Source: Scopulibacillus daqui
Lineage (GTDB): Bacteria; Bacillota; Bacilli; Bacillales; Sporolactobacillaceae
Direction of reading: 5' to 3'
Assembly: GCF_016908855.1 (NCBI RefSeq)
Contig: NZ_JAFBER010000010.1
Span: 39,245 to 103,244, forward strand
DNA length: 64,000 bases
In this document: in pieces, positions 18,257 to 26,799 of the stretch
How the letters are laid out: every line of letters begins with the position of its first letter
How positions within the stretch are numbered: position 1 is the stretch's first letter
Notes under the pieces: generated by a model
Databases searched by the model: none
What the model saw: only the letters and a program-made list of their open reading frames with translations
What the model was told of the DNA's origin: nothing
Program-made: the position numbers and the translations under genes

Positions 18257-18450
18257 TCAATTAAAATTCTATTACAATTATTTAGAAAATTCAATCCCAA
18301 ATATGAACTGCTGCTATGAACATCAACAAACCTGTTCTTTAGAAAAGCCTTTCTATCCCCTTTAAAAATACACCTTGGCTTTACTGCAAACATCATATCA
18401 AAAAATGATGTGCTGTTATGAAAAAGCCCAATCACAACATATCCTTATAC

Positions 18451-18475
18451 ATACCTAATGGTTAGTATGTTATAA
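18451..18475 (+). promoter_or_regulatory. Second operator-like palindrome with TATAAT, metallo-hydrolase promoter
   Basis: ATACCTAATGGTTAGTAT (18451-18468) is a weaker copy of the palindrome at 18239. It runs directly into TATAAT (18470-18475), a likely -10 box for the + strand gene at 18607. A repressor bound here would cover the promoter. Confidence 0.5.
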
Positions 18476-18606
18476 TCATACAAATATTATCTTAAAATAA
18501 AAATGATTAACATTAATCCAGAAAATAAAATTTAAAAATTGCGATAAGTTAATTTCAAGCTATAATAGTGTAAAACGGCATCTTATTAATTAGGAGAGAA
18601 ATCTAT

Positions 18607-19596
18607 ATGGGATATAAACAAATAGGTCCGATTTTCATTTTGACCGGTAAAAATAACAGCCACGTGCCATATTGCACATCACTGTTAATCAATGGCGATA
18701 ATGAAACTATCCTCATTGATTGCGGCGGCGGCCAGGCCGTTTTTGACGAGATAAATAAACACTATACGGTTGATAAAATTTATTTAACCCATTACCATCT
18801 TGATCATATTTGGGGGGCTTATTTATTTGATCGTGCAGAAATCTTTATTAATCCGTACGACTTAAAAAAATTGACAGACCCGTTTGAACTCGCTAAGGCT
18901 AACGGCGTAGAAACCTTATACGGCAGTCAAGGCGCAGAAAAATGGGTTCAAAAACAAATCACAAGCAAAAAAACGCTTATTGATAAAGATCATCCAAGCT
19001 GGGGGCCTGTTATAGGCATTGCTAAACACAGCTATTCATATGGACAGCCGATAAACATCGCTGGAACGACAATGACTGTGATCCATACACCCGGGCATAC
19101 GGAAGGGTTTTGCTGCCCGTACTTTCCCGAATACGGCGTCCTCTTTGCGGGAGATTATGATTTAACGTCATTTGGACCTTGGTATAATGATGCCGATTCA
19201 GATATCGACCAATTCATTGAATCATCTCAAAAAACATTAGAAACAGATGCCAAATATTTTGTCACCGCCCACCATAAAGGGATATTCGAAAGAAAAGCAT
19301 ACGAAGTGTGTTTGTATACTTACATTGATAAAATTTATGAACGCGAAGAAAAAGTTAAAAAAGCCATTCAGCAAGGCATCCGTCCCAAAGATATCGTCTA
19401 TCAAGAAGTCTTTTATTTTCTCATCAACCATAAGAGAAACAAACATCTTGTAAATTCTGAGATTATCGGAATCGCTAAACATATTGAACGATTAATCAAA
19501 CAAGGATATGAATTCGAAGATTATTATCAGGATTATATCACGTATTATCAAATTCAGCCGGATGCATTAAACTACCGCAGCGAACCGGTAAAATAA
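18607..19596 (+). CDS. Metallo-beta-lactamase-fold hydrolase
   Basis: Binuclear metal hydrolase of the MBL superfamily, 329 residues. The motif THYHLDH gives His62, His64, Asp66 and His67. HTPGHTEGF supplies the third histidine, LFAGDYD the bridging aspartate and VTAHHKG the last histidine. The C-terminal 100 residues are helical and charged (YIDKIYEREEKVKKAIQQG), as in the thioesterase/lactonase-like branch. The substrate is unknown. A promoter with an operator shared with the fatty-acid unit lies upstream, so a lipid-derived thioester or lactone is a reasonable guess. A terminator follows. Confidence 0.82.
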   Translation: MGYKQIGPIFILTGKNNSHVPYCTSLLINGDNETILIDCGGGQAVFDEINKHYTVDKIYLTHYHLDHIWGAYLFDRAEIFINPYDLKKLTDPFELAKANGVETLYGSQGAEKWVQKQITSKKTLIDKDHPSWGPVIGIAKHSYSYGQPINIAGTTMTVIHTPGHTEGFCCPYFPEYGVLFAGDYDLTSFGPWYNDADSDIDQFIESSQKTLETDAKYFVTAHHKGIFERKAYEVCLYTYIDKIYEREEKVKKAIQQGIRPKDIVYQEVFYFLINHKRNKHLVNSEIIGIAKHIERLIKQGYEFEDYYQDYITYYQIQPDALNYRSEPVK

Positions 19597-19633
19597 CAAA
19601 AAAATCTGTCCAATGAATCCATGGGCAGAAATG

Positions 19634-19668
19634 GGCGATGGGATTGTACTTTATCCTGTCGCCTTTTT
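19634..19668 (+). terminator. Terminator after the metallo-hydrolase
   Basis: Eleven-bp arms with two mismatches (19634-19644 and 19653-19663) followed by five T. Confidence 0.75.
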
Positions 19669-19774
19669 CTCATATTGGGATTGTCGGCTTTATTCCAGTT
19701 ATGCCCGATATTTTGAATAGAATTTGAACAACGTAATAAAAGCATTGCGCTATTCAGTCGGGTAATGTAGCTTA

Positions 19775-20008
19775 ATGATGAAAATAGAATACAGGAGGAA
19801 TTATAGTGAAAAAATCGCATTTAGTTTTGCGGCTCTATTCCTAGTTATCGCCTTATCAGCTTGCGGTAGCAATAAAGCGGCTAGCGAAGAAGAACAAACG
19901 AAGGCAAATGTAGAGGATATGAGTGAGACTTATGAAGATTATGTATATCATATCCTCAAAATTCTAAAATTGCAAGGGGGCAATGCTTTTGAATTTGAAA
20001 ACAATTAG
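19775..20008 (+). CDS. Small lipoprotein, apparently frameshifted at its start
   Basis: The frame reads KIAFSFAALFLVIALSACGSN, a lipoprotein signal with lipobox LSAC, followed by an acidic mature part of about 50 residues. The strong AGGAGG (19794-19799) points at GTG 19806, but that GTG is in a different frame: six A follow it where seven would restore MKKIAFSF. In the frame as given the only upstream starts are ATG at 19775/19778, ahead of the ribosome site. The gene may be silenced or rescued by slippage on the A tract. Two tiny genes follow closely. Confidence 0.55.
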   Translation: MMKIEYRRNYSEKIAFSFAALFLVIALSACGSNKAASEEEQTKANVEDMSETYEDYVYHILKILKLQGGNAFEFENN

Positions 20009-20087
20009 GTTAATAATAGTTATTGCTGGTTTAGCAATGAGTATTGCTAATTTGGTTATTTCTTCCAAAATAAACCGCGGGAGATGA
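19989..20087 (+). CDS. Very small single-segment membrane protein
   Basis: TTG at 19989 lies seven bases after GGGGG and opens a 32-residue frame: a basic start, one hydrophobic segment (IIVIAGLAMSIANLVI) and a basic tail. It overlaps the end of the lipoprotein gene and stops six bases before the next ATG, so the three are probably translationally coupled. It resembles no protein I know. Confidence 0.45.
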   Translation: MNLKTIRLIIVIAGLAMSIANLVISSKINRGR

Positions 20088-20093
20088 TGAATA

Positions 20094-20276
20094 ATGACAA
20101 AACCGTTATCCTTTCGATTTTCCGATGACTTTGTAACACTTCTTAGGACGTGGGCATTCGTGACTGGTCAAGATCAAAGAGGATTATTAGAACGTGCTTT
20201 TCATGAGTATGCTGAAAAACATCCTGATATTAAAGAAAAGGTCGAAAAGATTATAGAGATTAATAAAAACAAATGA
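20094..20276 (+). CDS. Small ribbon-helix-helix-like protein
   Basis: Sixty residues starting SFRFSDDFVTLLRTWAFVTG, which resembles a ribbon-helix-helix beta strand followed by a helix. A second helix (RGLLERAFHEYAEKH) and a lysine-rich end follow. Such proteins dimerise and bind DNA. GGGAGATGATGA precedes the ATG. It is the last gene of the small lipoprotein cluster, and a terminator follows. The fold call is by pattern only. Confidence 0.5.
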   Translation: MTKPLSFRFSDDFVTLLRTWAFVTGQDQRGLLERAFHEYAEKHPDIKEKVEKIIEINKNK

Positions 20277-20288
20277 CGCCAATAAATG

Positions 20289-20322
20289 CCCTGCATCTAA
20301 AAAATGATGCGGGGTATTATTT
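20289..20322 (+). terminator. Terminator after the small cluster
   Basis: Nine-bp arms with one G-T pair (20289-20297 and 20306-20314), then a TATTATTTT tail. Confidence 0.7.
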
Positions 20323-20346
20323 TGCAGAGTTATACAAACAAATTGC

Positions 20347-20375
20347 TTGACACAATTTATTGTGTTTTATTCTAT
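20347..20375 (+). promoter_or_regulatory. Orphan promoter with a MarR-type palindrome
   Basis: A perfect -35 TTGACA (20347-20352) overlaps the palindrome ACACAATTTATTGTGT (20350-20365, seven-bp arms); TATTCT or TTCTAT serves as a weak -10. Downstream, 20376-20505 holds no intact gene, only short debris frames. The regulated gene seems to have been lost. Confidence 0.5.
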
Positions 20376-20508
20376 CAATCCCTTGTTGTACCGATTGCTG
20401 AAGCCGGGTTAAAGCAACAGAAATCATTGATGAGTTTAATGGGTTAAGCAATGTGCCGAGGCCTAATGCTGGTCTCTTAAAAGAGCAGCATGAAAAAACA
20501 ATTTAAAA

Positions 20509-20558
20509 ACTCCTTCCAGCCAACAGTCTAATATTGACAACTGCTGCTTAGAAGGAGT
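20509..20558 (-). terminator. Terminator after the LysM/P60 gene
   Basis: Eight-bp perfect outer arms (ACTCCTTC, 20509-20516 and 20551-20558) with a T run on the minus strand, directly beyond the stop at 20566. Confidence 0.7.
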
Positions 20559-20565
20559 ATCTCAT

Positions 20566-21588
20566 TTAAGTTAACCTTTTAGCCCCTAGATAGCGAGGTT
20601 TCCAATATGGATTATTCATGTCGGAAATTTCTACCCCGCGACTTGAACCAGCGTTAATAAATTTCCCGTTCCCTAAATAAATCCCCATATGAGAAGGGCC
20701 TATTTTATAAGTTTGGAAATAAACAAAGTCACCCGGCTGCGGAGAACTTATGCTTTCCATTCGATCCCAATAGCCGGCTACTGACAAGCGCGGATATGAG
20801 ATTTGCTTGTTAATGACATAGTAAATAAATCCGCTGCAATCAAAAGCAGAAGGCGTCGACCCGCCCCATTGATACGGTGTACCAATAAGAGCTTTGGCAT
20901 CCGAAATTAACTGATTCACATTTAATGAAGTTGAAGCATGATGAGAATTACCTTGGCCTTGAGATCCAGTGCCGCCATTGGATTGACTTGGTGAACCGCT
21001 CATTTTCAGACGCTGGCCGACATAAATCGTATCGCTTTTTAATCCGTTAAGCGATTTAATCTTATCGACTGTTGTCCCATGAGACTTAGCAATCCCCCAT
21101 AAGGTGTCACCCGGTTTGACTGTGTATGTGCTGGAGTTTGCAGAACTTGAACCGCTGCTTGAACCGGAGCTTGAACCGCCGGTTGACTGGCTTGGTTTGC
21201 CGCTCACTTTCAGACGCTGGCCGACATAAATTGTGTCGCTTTTTAATCCGTTAAGCGATTTAATCTTATTGACCGTTGTCCCATGAGACTTAGCAATCCC
21301 CCATAAGGTGTCGCCCGGTTTGACTGTGTATGTGCTTGAACCGGAGCTTGCAGATTGGCTTGCATCCGCCTTTCCATCCGGAACAATCAAAGGGCGCCCG
21401 GCATAGATAACATCAGAATTTAAATGGTTAAGTGTTTTTAAATGGCTTACTGTTGTATGATATTGTTTGGCCAAGCCCGAAAGCGTGTCGCCATGTTGTA
21501 TCGTTATTGTCTTTGCGGATGCACTTGCTCCAAAAGTGATGGTTCCTAAGAGTCCCATTGTTGCGATTGCTGATGCCGTTTTTTTCAT
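20566..21588 (-). CDS. Secreted LysM-NlpC/P60 D,L-endopeptidase
   Basis: Cell-wall hydrolase of 340 residues, LytE/LytF/CwlS-like. A signal peptide (residues 1-25, ending ASASA) is followed by three LysM modules at about 27-69, 86-127 and 154-196 that bind peptidoglycan. Ser/Gly-rich linkers separate them. The C-terminal NlpC/P60 domain has Cys251 in FDCSGF and His300 in [10 protein letters not shown], the catalytic pair that cuts the D-Glu-diaminopimelate bond. The second and third LysM modules are almost identical in DNA. B. subtilis relatives work in cell separation and elongation. It is monocistronic. Confidence 0.92.
   Translation of the reverse strand: MKKTASAIATMGLLGTITFGASASAKTITIQHGDTLSGLAKQYHTTVSHLKTLNHLNSDVIYAGRPLIVPDGKADASQSASSGSSTYTVKPGDTLWGIAKSHGTTVNKIKSLNGLKSDTIYVGQRLKVSGKPSQSTGGSSSGSSSGSSSANSSTYTVKPGDTLWGIAKSHGTTVDKIKSLNGLKSDTIYVGQRLKMSGSPSQSNGGTGSQGQGNSHHASTSLNVNQLISDAKALIGTPYQWGGSTPSAFDCSGFIYYVINKQISYPRLSVAGYWDRMESISSPQPGDFVYFQTYKIGPSHMGIYLGNGKFINAGSSRGVEISDMNNPYWKPRYLGAKRLT
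20997..21132. repeat. LysM-coding tandem repeat, copy 1
   Basis: A 136-bp unit nearly identical to 21201-21336 (offset 204 bp, 68 codons), differing at only a handful of bases. It encodes the third LysM module. The copies indicate recent duplication or ongoing gene conversion. Confidence 0.9.
21201..21336. repeat. LysM-coding tandem repeat, copy 2
   Basis: Partner of 20997-21132. It encodes the second LysM module of the P60 endopeptidase; both copies keep the reading frame. Confidence 0.9.
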
Positions 21589-21775
21589 AAATGTTCCCTC
21601 CGAATAAATCTAGCATGGTCTAGTTTATAAATCCTTATTTAATCATTAAATAATTTAATAGATTTTGTCGAAAAATGCTAGATTTATAGAGGGAATAACG
21701 ACACATGTTAATAAACTTTAATAGTACTGTGTTTTTTCTACTTTCACAATAAATAGTGCCGGGGAACTAAAGCCA

Positions 21776-22741
21776 CTAGGCATGTGACAGGCTCCTCAGC
21801 ATAGGCATGCTTAATACGACAGGTTGTTTCGGAATTTTGATTAAATTAAACTCAGAAACTAATTCTTTCGCCTTAACGGCTTCCGGCCTATCTATTAAAC
21901 CGCTGATATAGGCCAAAATGCCAACAACTTTTTCCGGCTGCACACCGGCGGATCGAATGTTATGAATCGTAATTGCTGTCCCGTGTCTTTTCGATAGGCG
22001 CCTGCCGTCAGGACCGTATAATAACGGGACATGGATAAAACGAGGGACGGGTAATGATAAGGCTTGATAAAGCAGGATTTGCCGAGGTGTAGAATCTAGC
22101 AAATCAGCGCCGCGAAACACATCTGTCATACGCATACCGGCATCATCTACAACAACAGCCAGCTGATAACTCATAAAACCGTCTGCCCGCCGAACAACAA
22201 AATCCCCGCCTGAACCAGCGGGATAGAACTGTTCCCCCATTATCCCGTCATTGAAATGGACAGGCTTGTCCGGCAAGGCAAATCGATATGACGGTTGTTT
22301 TTCTTTTGCTTTGATTTTCCTTTCTTCAGGTGTGAGATGCCTGCAAATTCCAGGATAAGCAGGTCCTTCAGATAAAAGACCGTGCGGAGCGTTAGCAAGA
22401 GCTTTTAAGTCCTTGCGGCGGCAATAACAGGGGTAAAGCCAGCCCTCTTCATTTAACTGATCAAAAGCTCTTTGATACTTGTGTGTTCTTTCACTTTGTT
22501 CATAGGGTGCGTAGGGTCCGGATGCCCCCGGACCCTCATCCCAATCTATTCCAAGCCAAAGCAGATCATTGATCATTTGTTTGGCATATACAGGCTTGCA
22601 TCTCGCCCGATCAATATCCTCTAACCGCAACACAAATTCTCCCCCGGCTTGACGGACTTGAAGCCAAGCCAGCAATGCAGTTCTGGCGTTGCCGATATGA
22701 CATTCTCCTGAAGGGGTCGGCGCAAACCGTCCGCGAATCAT
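21776..22741 (-). CDS. gluQRS: Glutamyl-Q tRNA(Asp) synthetase
   Basis: Truncated class I synthetase homologue that attaches glutamate to queuosine in the anticodon of tRNA-Asp, 321 residues. The HIGH-like motif is in FAPTPSGECHIGNARTALLA and the KMSKS-like motif is GRRLSKRHG. The insertion CYCRRKD with a later Cys in YPGICRH is the zinc-binding pattern of the family. The anticodon-binding domain of GluRS is absent, as expected. The ATG at 22741 follows GGGGGAA; the frame upstream has no ribosome site. The presence of queF in this window agrees with queuosine being made. Confidence 0.92.
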   Translation of the reverse strand: MIRGRFAPTPSGECHIGNARTALLAWLQVRQAGGEFVLRLEDIDRARCKPVYAKQMINDLLWLGIDWDEGPGASGPYAPYEQSERTHKYQRAFDQLNEEGWLYPCYCRRKDLKALANAPHGLLSEGPAYPGICRHLTPEERKIKAKEKQPSYRFALPDKPVHFNDGIMGEQFYPAGSGGDFVVRRADGFMSYQLAVVVDDAGMRMTDVFRGADLLDSTPRQILLYQALSLPVPRFIHVPLLYGPDGRRLSKRHGTAITIHNIRSAGVQPEKVVGILAYISGLIDRPEAVKAKELVSEFNLIKIPKQPVVLSMPMLRSLSHA

Positions 22742-22861
22742 AGTGGATTCCCCCAAACTTTGCTCGTTCGCTTTTTGCTTTCCATGATCTATTAAATATT
22801 TTCTTTTCTTATGCAAAAAAAGTCAAATGTTCCGAACAAAAAGGCTTTTATCGTTAGTCTG

Positions 22862-23764
22862 TTATTTCCCCTTTTTCGCCGTTGAACTTTGCTTTGTTAA
22901 AATCTCAAAAAAAGCTTCAGCTGCTTTCGGACGTTCAATATGCGGAGAAAGCACATAAAAGAACATTCTAGTAAATTTCAAATCTTGCAAATGCACAATA
23001 GCCAGCTTATCATTTTCAACAGCATCTTTCACTACCCATAACGATAAAATGGATGCCCCTGCCCCGTTAATCACAGCCTCCTTGACACCGTGATTGCTGC
23101 TAATCGTTATCAACTGTTTTGGACGTATGCCGTATGATCTCAAAATATGATCCATATATACTCGAGTGCCTGAGCCTTTTTCGCGGGCTATCCAAGTTAA
23201 ATTTTGAAGCTCCTCAAGACCGGCCTGTTGACGCCATTGATTTTCACAGCGTTTCGGCACGACAATAACCATCTCATCCTCCATAAAAGGCTGGACAACA
23301 AGATCTTTCTCAGTCGCCCGACCTTCAATGAGACCGATATCATATTGCAATAGTCCGACAGATTTGCTTATATTTTCAGTATTATCTATATTAATTTCTA
23401 TATCAATATCCGGATAGCTTTTATTAAATTCAGGAAGAACGGCAGGCAACACATACTCTCCTATGGTATAGCTGGCACCAATCTTTAAAGTCCCCTTCAT
23501 TGTTTTATGATAATCATAAATTTCATCTCTGGTTTTAGCATATAATTTCAAAATTTGCTTTGCCCGTTCATAAAGAATTTTACCAGATGGCGTAATGTTT
23601 AAGTGCTTTGGCGAACGATCAAACAATTTGGTTTGAAATTCGCTTTCCAAATTTTTAATATGCAGACTGACGCTCGGCTGAGACAATAATAATTTTTCTC
23701 CAGCTCTTGTAAAATTCTTTTCTTCTGCAACCGTTACAAATGTCTGTAAGGCCTCAATATACAC
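22862..23764 (-). CDS. LysR-type regulator divergent from a YeiH-family gene
   Basis: LysR transcription factor, 300 residues. The N-terminal winged helix has FTRAGEKLLLSQPSVSLHIKNLE and the dimerisation helix follows. The C-terminal effector domain starts at GTLKIGASYTIGEYVLP, as in CysB/CysL/YeiE-like members. The GTG at 23764 lies after GGAGAGGTC. The divergent neighbour is a YeiH-family transporter; in enterobacteria the LysR protein YeiE regulates yeiH and sulfite genes. Here the same pairing suggests control of that transporter. Direct AATTATTAAT repeats in the shared promoter are possible binding sites. Confidence 0.87.
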   Translation of the reverse strand: MYIEALQTFVTVAEEKNFTRAGEKLLLSQPSVSLHIKNLESEFQTKLFDRSPKHLNITPSGKILYERAKQILKLYAKTRDEIYDYHKTMKGTLKIGASYTIGEYVLPAVLPEFNKSYPDIDIEINIDNTENISKSVGLLQYDIGLIEGRATEKDLVVQPFMEDEMVIVVPKRCENQWRQQAGLEELQNLTWIAREKGSGTRVYMDHILRSYGIRPKQLITISSNHGVKEAVINGAGASILSLWVVKDAVENDKLAIVHLQDLKFTRMFFYVLSPHIERPKAAEAFFEILTKQSSTAKKGK

Positions 23765-23889
23765 GCTGACCTCTCCAATCATTAGAATTATTAATGATTA
23801 CAATTATTAATTTATATTTCACTTATGATTACACCTCCATTATATTGAAAATAAGAACAGCTCACAAATTCATTAACAGGGGTGTTAGA

Positions 23890-24966
23890 ATGAGCGAACA
23901 ACAAGCGTTAAGAGAAGATTTTCAAAATAAACCGTTAAATCAAGCAAAACGCCGCGGCAGCCAGGAGCCTGGGGGCGGCGGCAACCAAGCATTGCTCTGG
24001 ATGGCCGGTGTGGGTTTTACTTTTGTTATTGCACTCATTGGCTTTTTTCTGGCGAAGATTCCCGGCTTCAGCATGGTTGGGCCGATGGCTTGTTCTATTG
24101 TTATTGCGGTTATTTACAGGCAAATTTTCGGATATCCTGAATCATTAAGAAACGGCATTACGTTTTCATCCAAAAAATTATTAAGATATGCCATCGTATT
24201 GTTTGGTTTAAAGTTAAATGTCGATACAATTTTGCATCACGGATTAGGGCTGCTGCAGAGAGATGTTTTTGCGGTTGTCTTCGCCATTGTTGCAACCGTT
24301 TTATTAGCAAAATTGTTTAAGGCAGATATGTCCTTGTCATTTCTTCTTGGCGTCGGCACCGGCGTATGCGGAGCTTCAGCGATTGCGGCGGTATCGCCTA
24401 TTGTTAAGGCTAAAGAGGAGGATACAGCAATCGGCGCTGGAATTATCGCCTTAATGGGTACAATTTTTGCGATTGCCTATACGATTTTAAGACCTTATTT
24501 GCCGTTGTCTGCAATAGAATACGGGATTTGGTCCGGTTCCAGCTTGCATGAAATCGCCCATGTTGCGCTGGCTGGTGCACCGGCTGGCCAAAATGCGCTC
24601 GCGATCGCGCTTTTAGCTAAATTAGGGCGTGTTTTCTTGCTTGTTCCATTATGTCTTGTGCTGGTTTGGTGGATGAATCGTAAAGGGAAAGAAAAAGGCG
24701 GAGAGAAAATTGAATTTCCATACTTCCTGATAGGATTTGTTGCGATGAGTCTTTTCGGAAGTTATGTACTTGGCCAATATATACCTGTCACAAAAGGCTT
24801 TATGGACGGCGTCTCAAGTCTGACTTCATTTATTTTAACGATGGCGATGGTTGGGCTCGGATTAAACGTCAGCTTTAAAGCGCTTAAAAGCAAAGCTTTC
24901 CGTCCATTGCTTGCTATGACCATTACATCTGTCCTGCTGTCATTTGCAATATTTATGTTAGTTTAA
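23890..24966 (+). CDS. YeiH/UPF0324 family putative sulfate/sulfite exporter
   Basis: Membrane protein of 358 residues with about ten segments. It belongs to the YeiH family (TC 2.A.98, putative sulfate exporter). Characteristic stretches are FGLKLNVDTILHHG, GVGTGVCGASAIAAVSPIVK and GSSLHEIAHVALAGA. The soluble N-terminal 30 residues are basic and Gly-rich (RRGSQEPGGGGN). The ATG at 23890 follows GGGGTGTTAG; the longer frame from 23794 lacks a ribosome site. A divergent LysR gene probably regulates it. Export of sulfite is attractive because Xsc at 35 kb would release sulfite, but this is only an inference. A terminator follows. Confidence 0.85.
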   Translation: MSEQQALREDFQNKPLNQAKRRGSQEPGGGGNQALLWMAGVGFTFVIALIGFFLAKIPGFSMVGPMACSIVIAVIYRQIFGYPESLRNGITFSSKKLLRYAIVLFGLKLNVDTILHHGLGLLQRDVFAVVFAIVATVLLAKLFKADMSLSFLLGVGTGVCGASAIAAVSPIVKAKEEDTAIGAGIIALMGTIFAIAYTILRPYLPLSAIEYGIWSGSSLHEIAHVALAGAPAGQNALAIALLAKLGRVFLLVPLCLVLVWWMNRKGKEKGGEKIEFPYFLIGFVAMSLFGSYVLGQYIPVTKGFMDGVSSLTSFILTMAMVGLGLNVSFKALKSKAFRPLLAMTITSVLLSFAIFMLV

Positions 24967-24992
24967 AAAGAATTTGCCGATGCCTTTCAGCC

Positions 24993-25023
24993 AAAAACTG
25001 GGCTCTTTTGCCCGGTTTTTTAG
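24993..25023 (+). terminator. Terminator after the YeiH-family gene
   Basis: Eleven-bp arms with one G-T pair (AAAAACTGGGC 24993-25003, GCCCGGTTTTT 25010-25020), followed by further T. Confidence 0.9.
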
Positions 25024-25165
25024 TTTGTAAATACATATAATAACTGGTAGAATAATATTAGCAAAATTTCTGTTTTCCATCCTAAATTCCCGCTTTTCTT
25101 CTATCCTTTTCAATATTTTGACAAATCTCTTATTAAATTGATCAATAATAGGGGGTCAGCCTATA

Positions 25166-26056
25166 GTGAATCCTGCACCTAGAGATACAGCTAAACTTCA
25201 TCACAGAAAAGTATCAAAGCGAAAGCTCATTGAACGATTAGTATTTGTACCTGTTGGCGCCTTGCTCATTGCCATTGGACTTGAAATTTTTTTAGTGCCA
25301 AATAATATTATTGATGGCGGCATTACCGGTATTTCAATTATGTTATCCTACCTTACGTCACTTCCGCTTGGTTTGTTTCTTATTCTTTTAAATATCCCTT
25401 TTTTTGTACTTGGCTATAAGCAAATCGGAAAAACCTTCGCTCTCACTTCCGTGTATGGCATTCTTCTTTTGTCCATATTTACAAGCTTTCTTATTCCGGT
25501 CGATGTCCTGACTAAAGATCCGCTGCTTGCAACTGTGTTCGGCGGCATTTTTTTGGGTGTTGGTGTTGGAATCGTTATTAGAAACGGCGGTTCAACGGAT
25601 GGAACAGAAATACTTGCTGTTTTATTTAATAAGTCGACGCCTTTTTCCGTTGGCGAAGTGGTCATGGTTATCAACATCTTTATTTTAAGCGGCGCCGGTT
25701 TTATCTTTGGTTGGGACCATGCCATGTATTCACTGCTTGCCTATTTTATCGCCTTTAAGGTCATAGATATTACAATAGAAGGTTTCAATCAGTCAAAGTC
25801 TGTTTGGATTATTAGTGATCAATATGAGGAGATCGGTGATGCGCTTAATGACCGCCTCGGCCGCGGCATCACGTATTTAAACGGCGAAGGCGCCTATTCA
25901 GGCGACGACAAACGAGTGATTTTCACTGTTATCTCCAGACTTGAAGAAGCCAAATTGAAGAGTATTGTGGAAGATCTGGATCCTTCCGCTTTCTTAGCTG
26001 TTGGTAATATTCATGACGTTAAAGGCGGGCGTTTCAAAAAAAGAGATATCCATTAA
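25166..26056 (+). CDS. YitT family membrane protein (YqfU-like)
   Basis: DUF161/YitT membrane protein of 296 residues. Five or six hydrophobic segments are followed by a cytoplasmic DUF2179 domain (KSVWIISDQYEEIGDAL to DPSAFLAVGNIHDVKGG). The segment FLVPNNIIDGGITGISI is the family hallmark. The GTG start follows GGGGGTC. The gene faces zur tail to tail with a shared terminator; B. subtilis yqfU likewise neighbours zur (yqfV), so this is probably the yqfU orthologue. The transported compound is unknown. Confidence 0.88.
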   Translation: MNPAPRDTAKLHHRKVSKRKLIERLVFVPVGALLIAIGLEIFLVPNNIIDGGITGISIMLSYLTSLPLGLFLILLNIPFFVLGYKQIGKTFALTSVYGILLLSIFTSFLIPVDVLTKDPLLATVFGGIFLGVGVGIVIRNGGSTDGTEILAVLFNKSTPFSVGEVVMVINIFILSGAGFIFGWDHAMYSLLAYFIAFKVIDITIEGFNQSKSVWIISDQYEEIGDALNDRLGRGITYLNGEGAYSGDDKRVIFTVISRLEEAKLKSIVEDLDPSAFLAVGNIHDVKGGRFKKRDIH

Positions 26057-26092
26057 AAAAGACAACTGGGTTTGTTCCTAGTTGTCTTTTTT
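26055..26092. terminator. Bidirectional terminator between yitT-like gene and zur
   Basis: Thirteen-bp perfect arms (26055-26067 and 26080-26092) with A and T tracts on both sides. It serves both convergent genes. Confidence 0.93.
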
Positions 26093-26098
26093 GTATCT

Positions 26099-26506
26099 TT
26101 AACGGCAGTGTTCACAATAACCGTATATCTCAAATTTGTGTCCTGTGACAAGAAATCCAGTTTGAGATTGAGGCATTTCGGTCATTGGACAAGCTTCAAT
26201 ACTTTCTGTTTTGCCGCATTGCAGACAAATCAGGTGGTGATGATGATGGCTGGTACAATTAAACTGGTACATCTTTTCGCCGTCAAGCTCTGTTGCTTCC
26301 AGTATGCCCAAATCCACGAAAAGAGATAAATTGCGGTAGATCGTATCGAAACTTAACCCTTTATATTGATCTTTTAATTGGAGTTGAATATCTTTTGCGG
26401 ATAAATAACCTTTTCCCTTTTCGAAAAGACGCAAAATATCTGTTCTTTTATCTGTATGTTTGTAACCTTTTTCTTTTAAAGTGTCGAGCGCCTGCTCTAA
26501 ATTCAT
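26099..26506 (-). CDS. zur: Zinc uptake regulator Zur (Fur family)
   Basis: Fur-family repressor of 135 residues, close to B. subtilis Zur. The DNA-binding wing helix has LSFDTIYRNLSLFVDLGILE. The regulatory metal site is in TSHHHHHLICLQCGK, with HKFEIYGYCEHC completing the structural Cys4 zinc site (CLQC and CEHC). Zinc-loaded Zur represses zinc uptake and alternative ribosomal protein genes. No Zur-controlled gene is obvious nearby. The convergent partner is the YitT-like gene, as in B. subtilis. Confidence 0.92.
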   Translation of the reverse strand: MNLEQALDTLKEKGYKHTDKRTDILRLFEKGKGYLSAKDIQLQLKDQYKGLSFDTIYRNLSLFVDLGILEATELDGEKMYQFNCTSHHHHHLICLQCGKTESIEACPMTEMPQSQTGFLVTGHKFEIYGYCEHCR

Positions 26507-26799
26507 GGAACTAACACTTCCTTAATTATCGTTCAGTAAAGGCAAATCATGAAAAAAAATAAAAGTCTTGATAAGGACTGATAAGATTACCCTCATAAAT
26601 GATAATAACAAAAAAAGCCTTAACGCGCATAGAGGTTTTTTAAAAGCTATTTTTAACAATGACAACAAGCACCGTTTTATTTAACGATGCTTGCGAAGGA
26701 AATATTTATTCTTATGGCACACGGGTTAAGTTCATGTTGATGCTAAATGGAGAATAAATATGATTTAACGATTAAACCCCTCGTGCCAGCTGCGGTTTT

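Larger units (their letters stand above)
17943..18606. other. Long divergent intergenic region carrying operators
   Basis: About 660 bases without a supported gene between the divergent adh and metallo-hydrolase genes. It holds two operator-like palindromes (listed separately). A 61-codon minus frame at 18250-18435 has no ribosome site or recognisable product. Confidence 0.6.
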
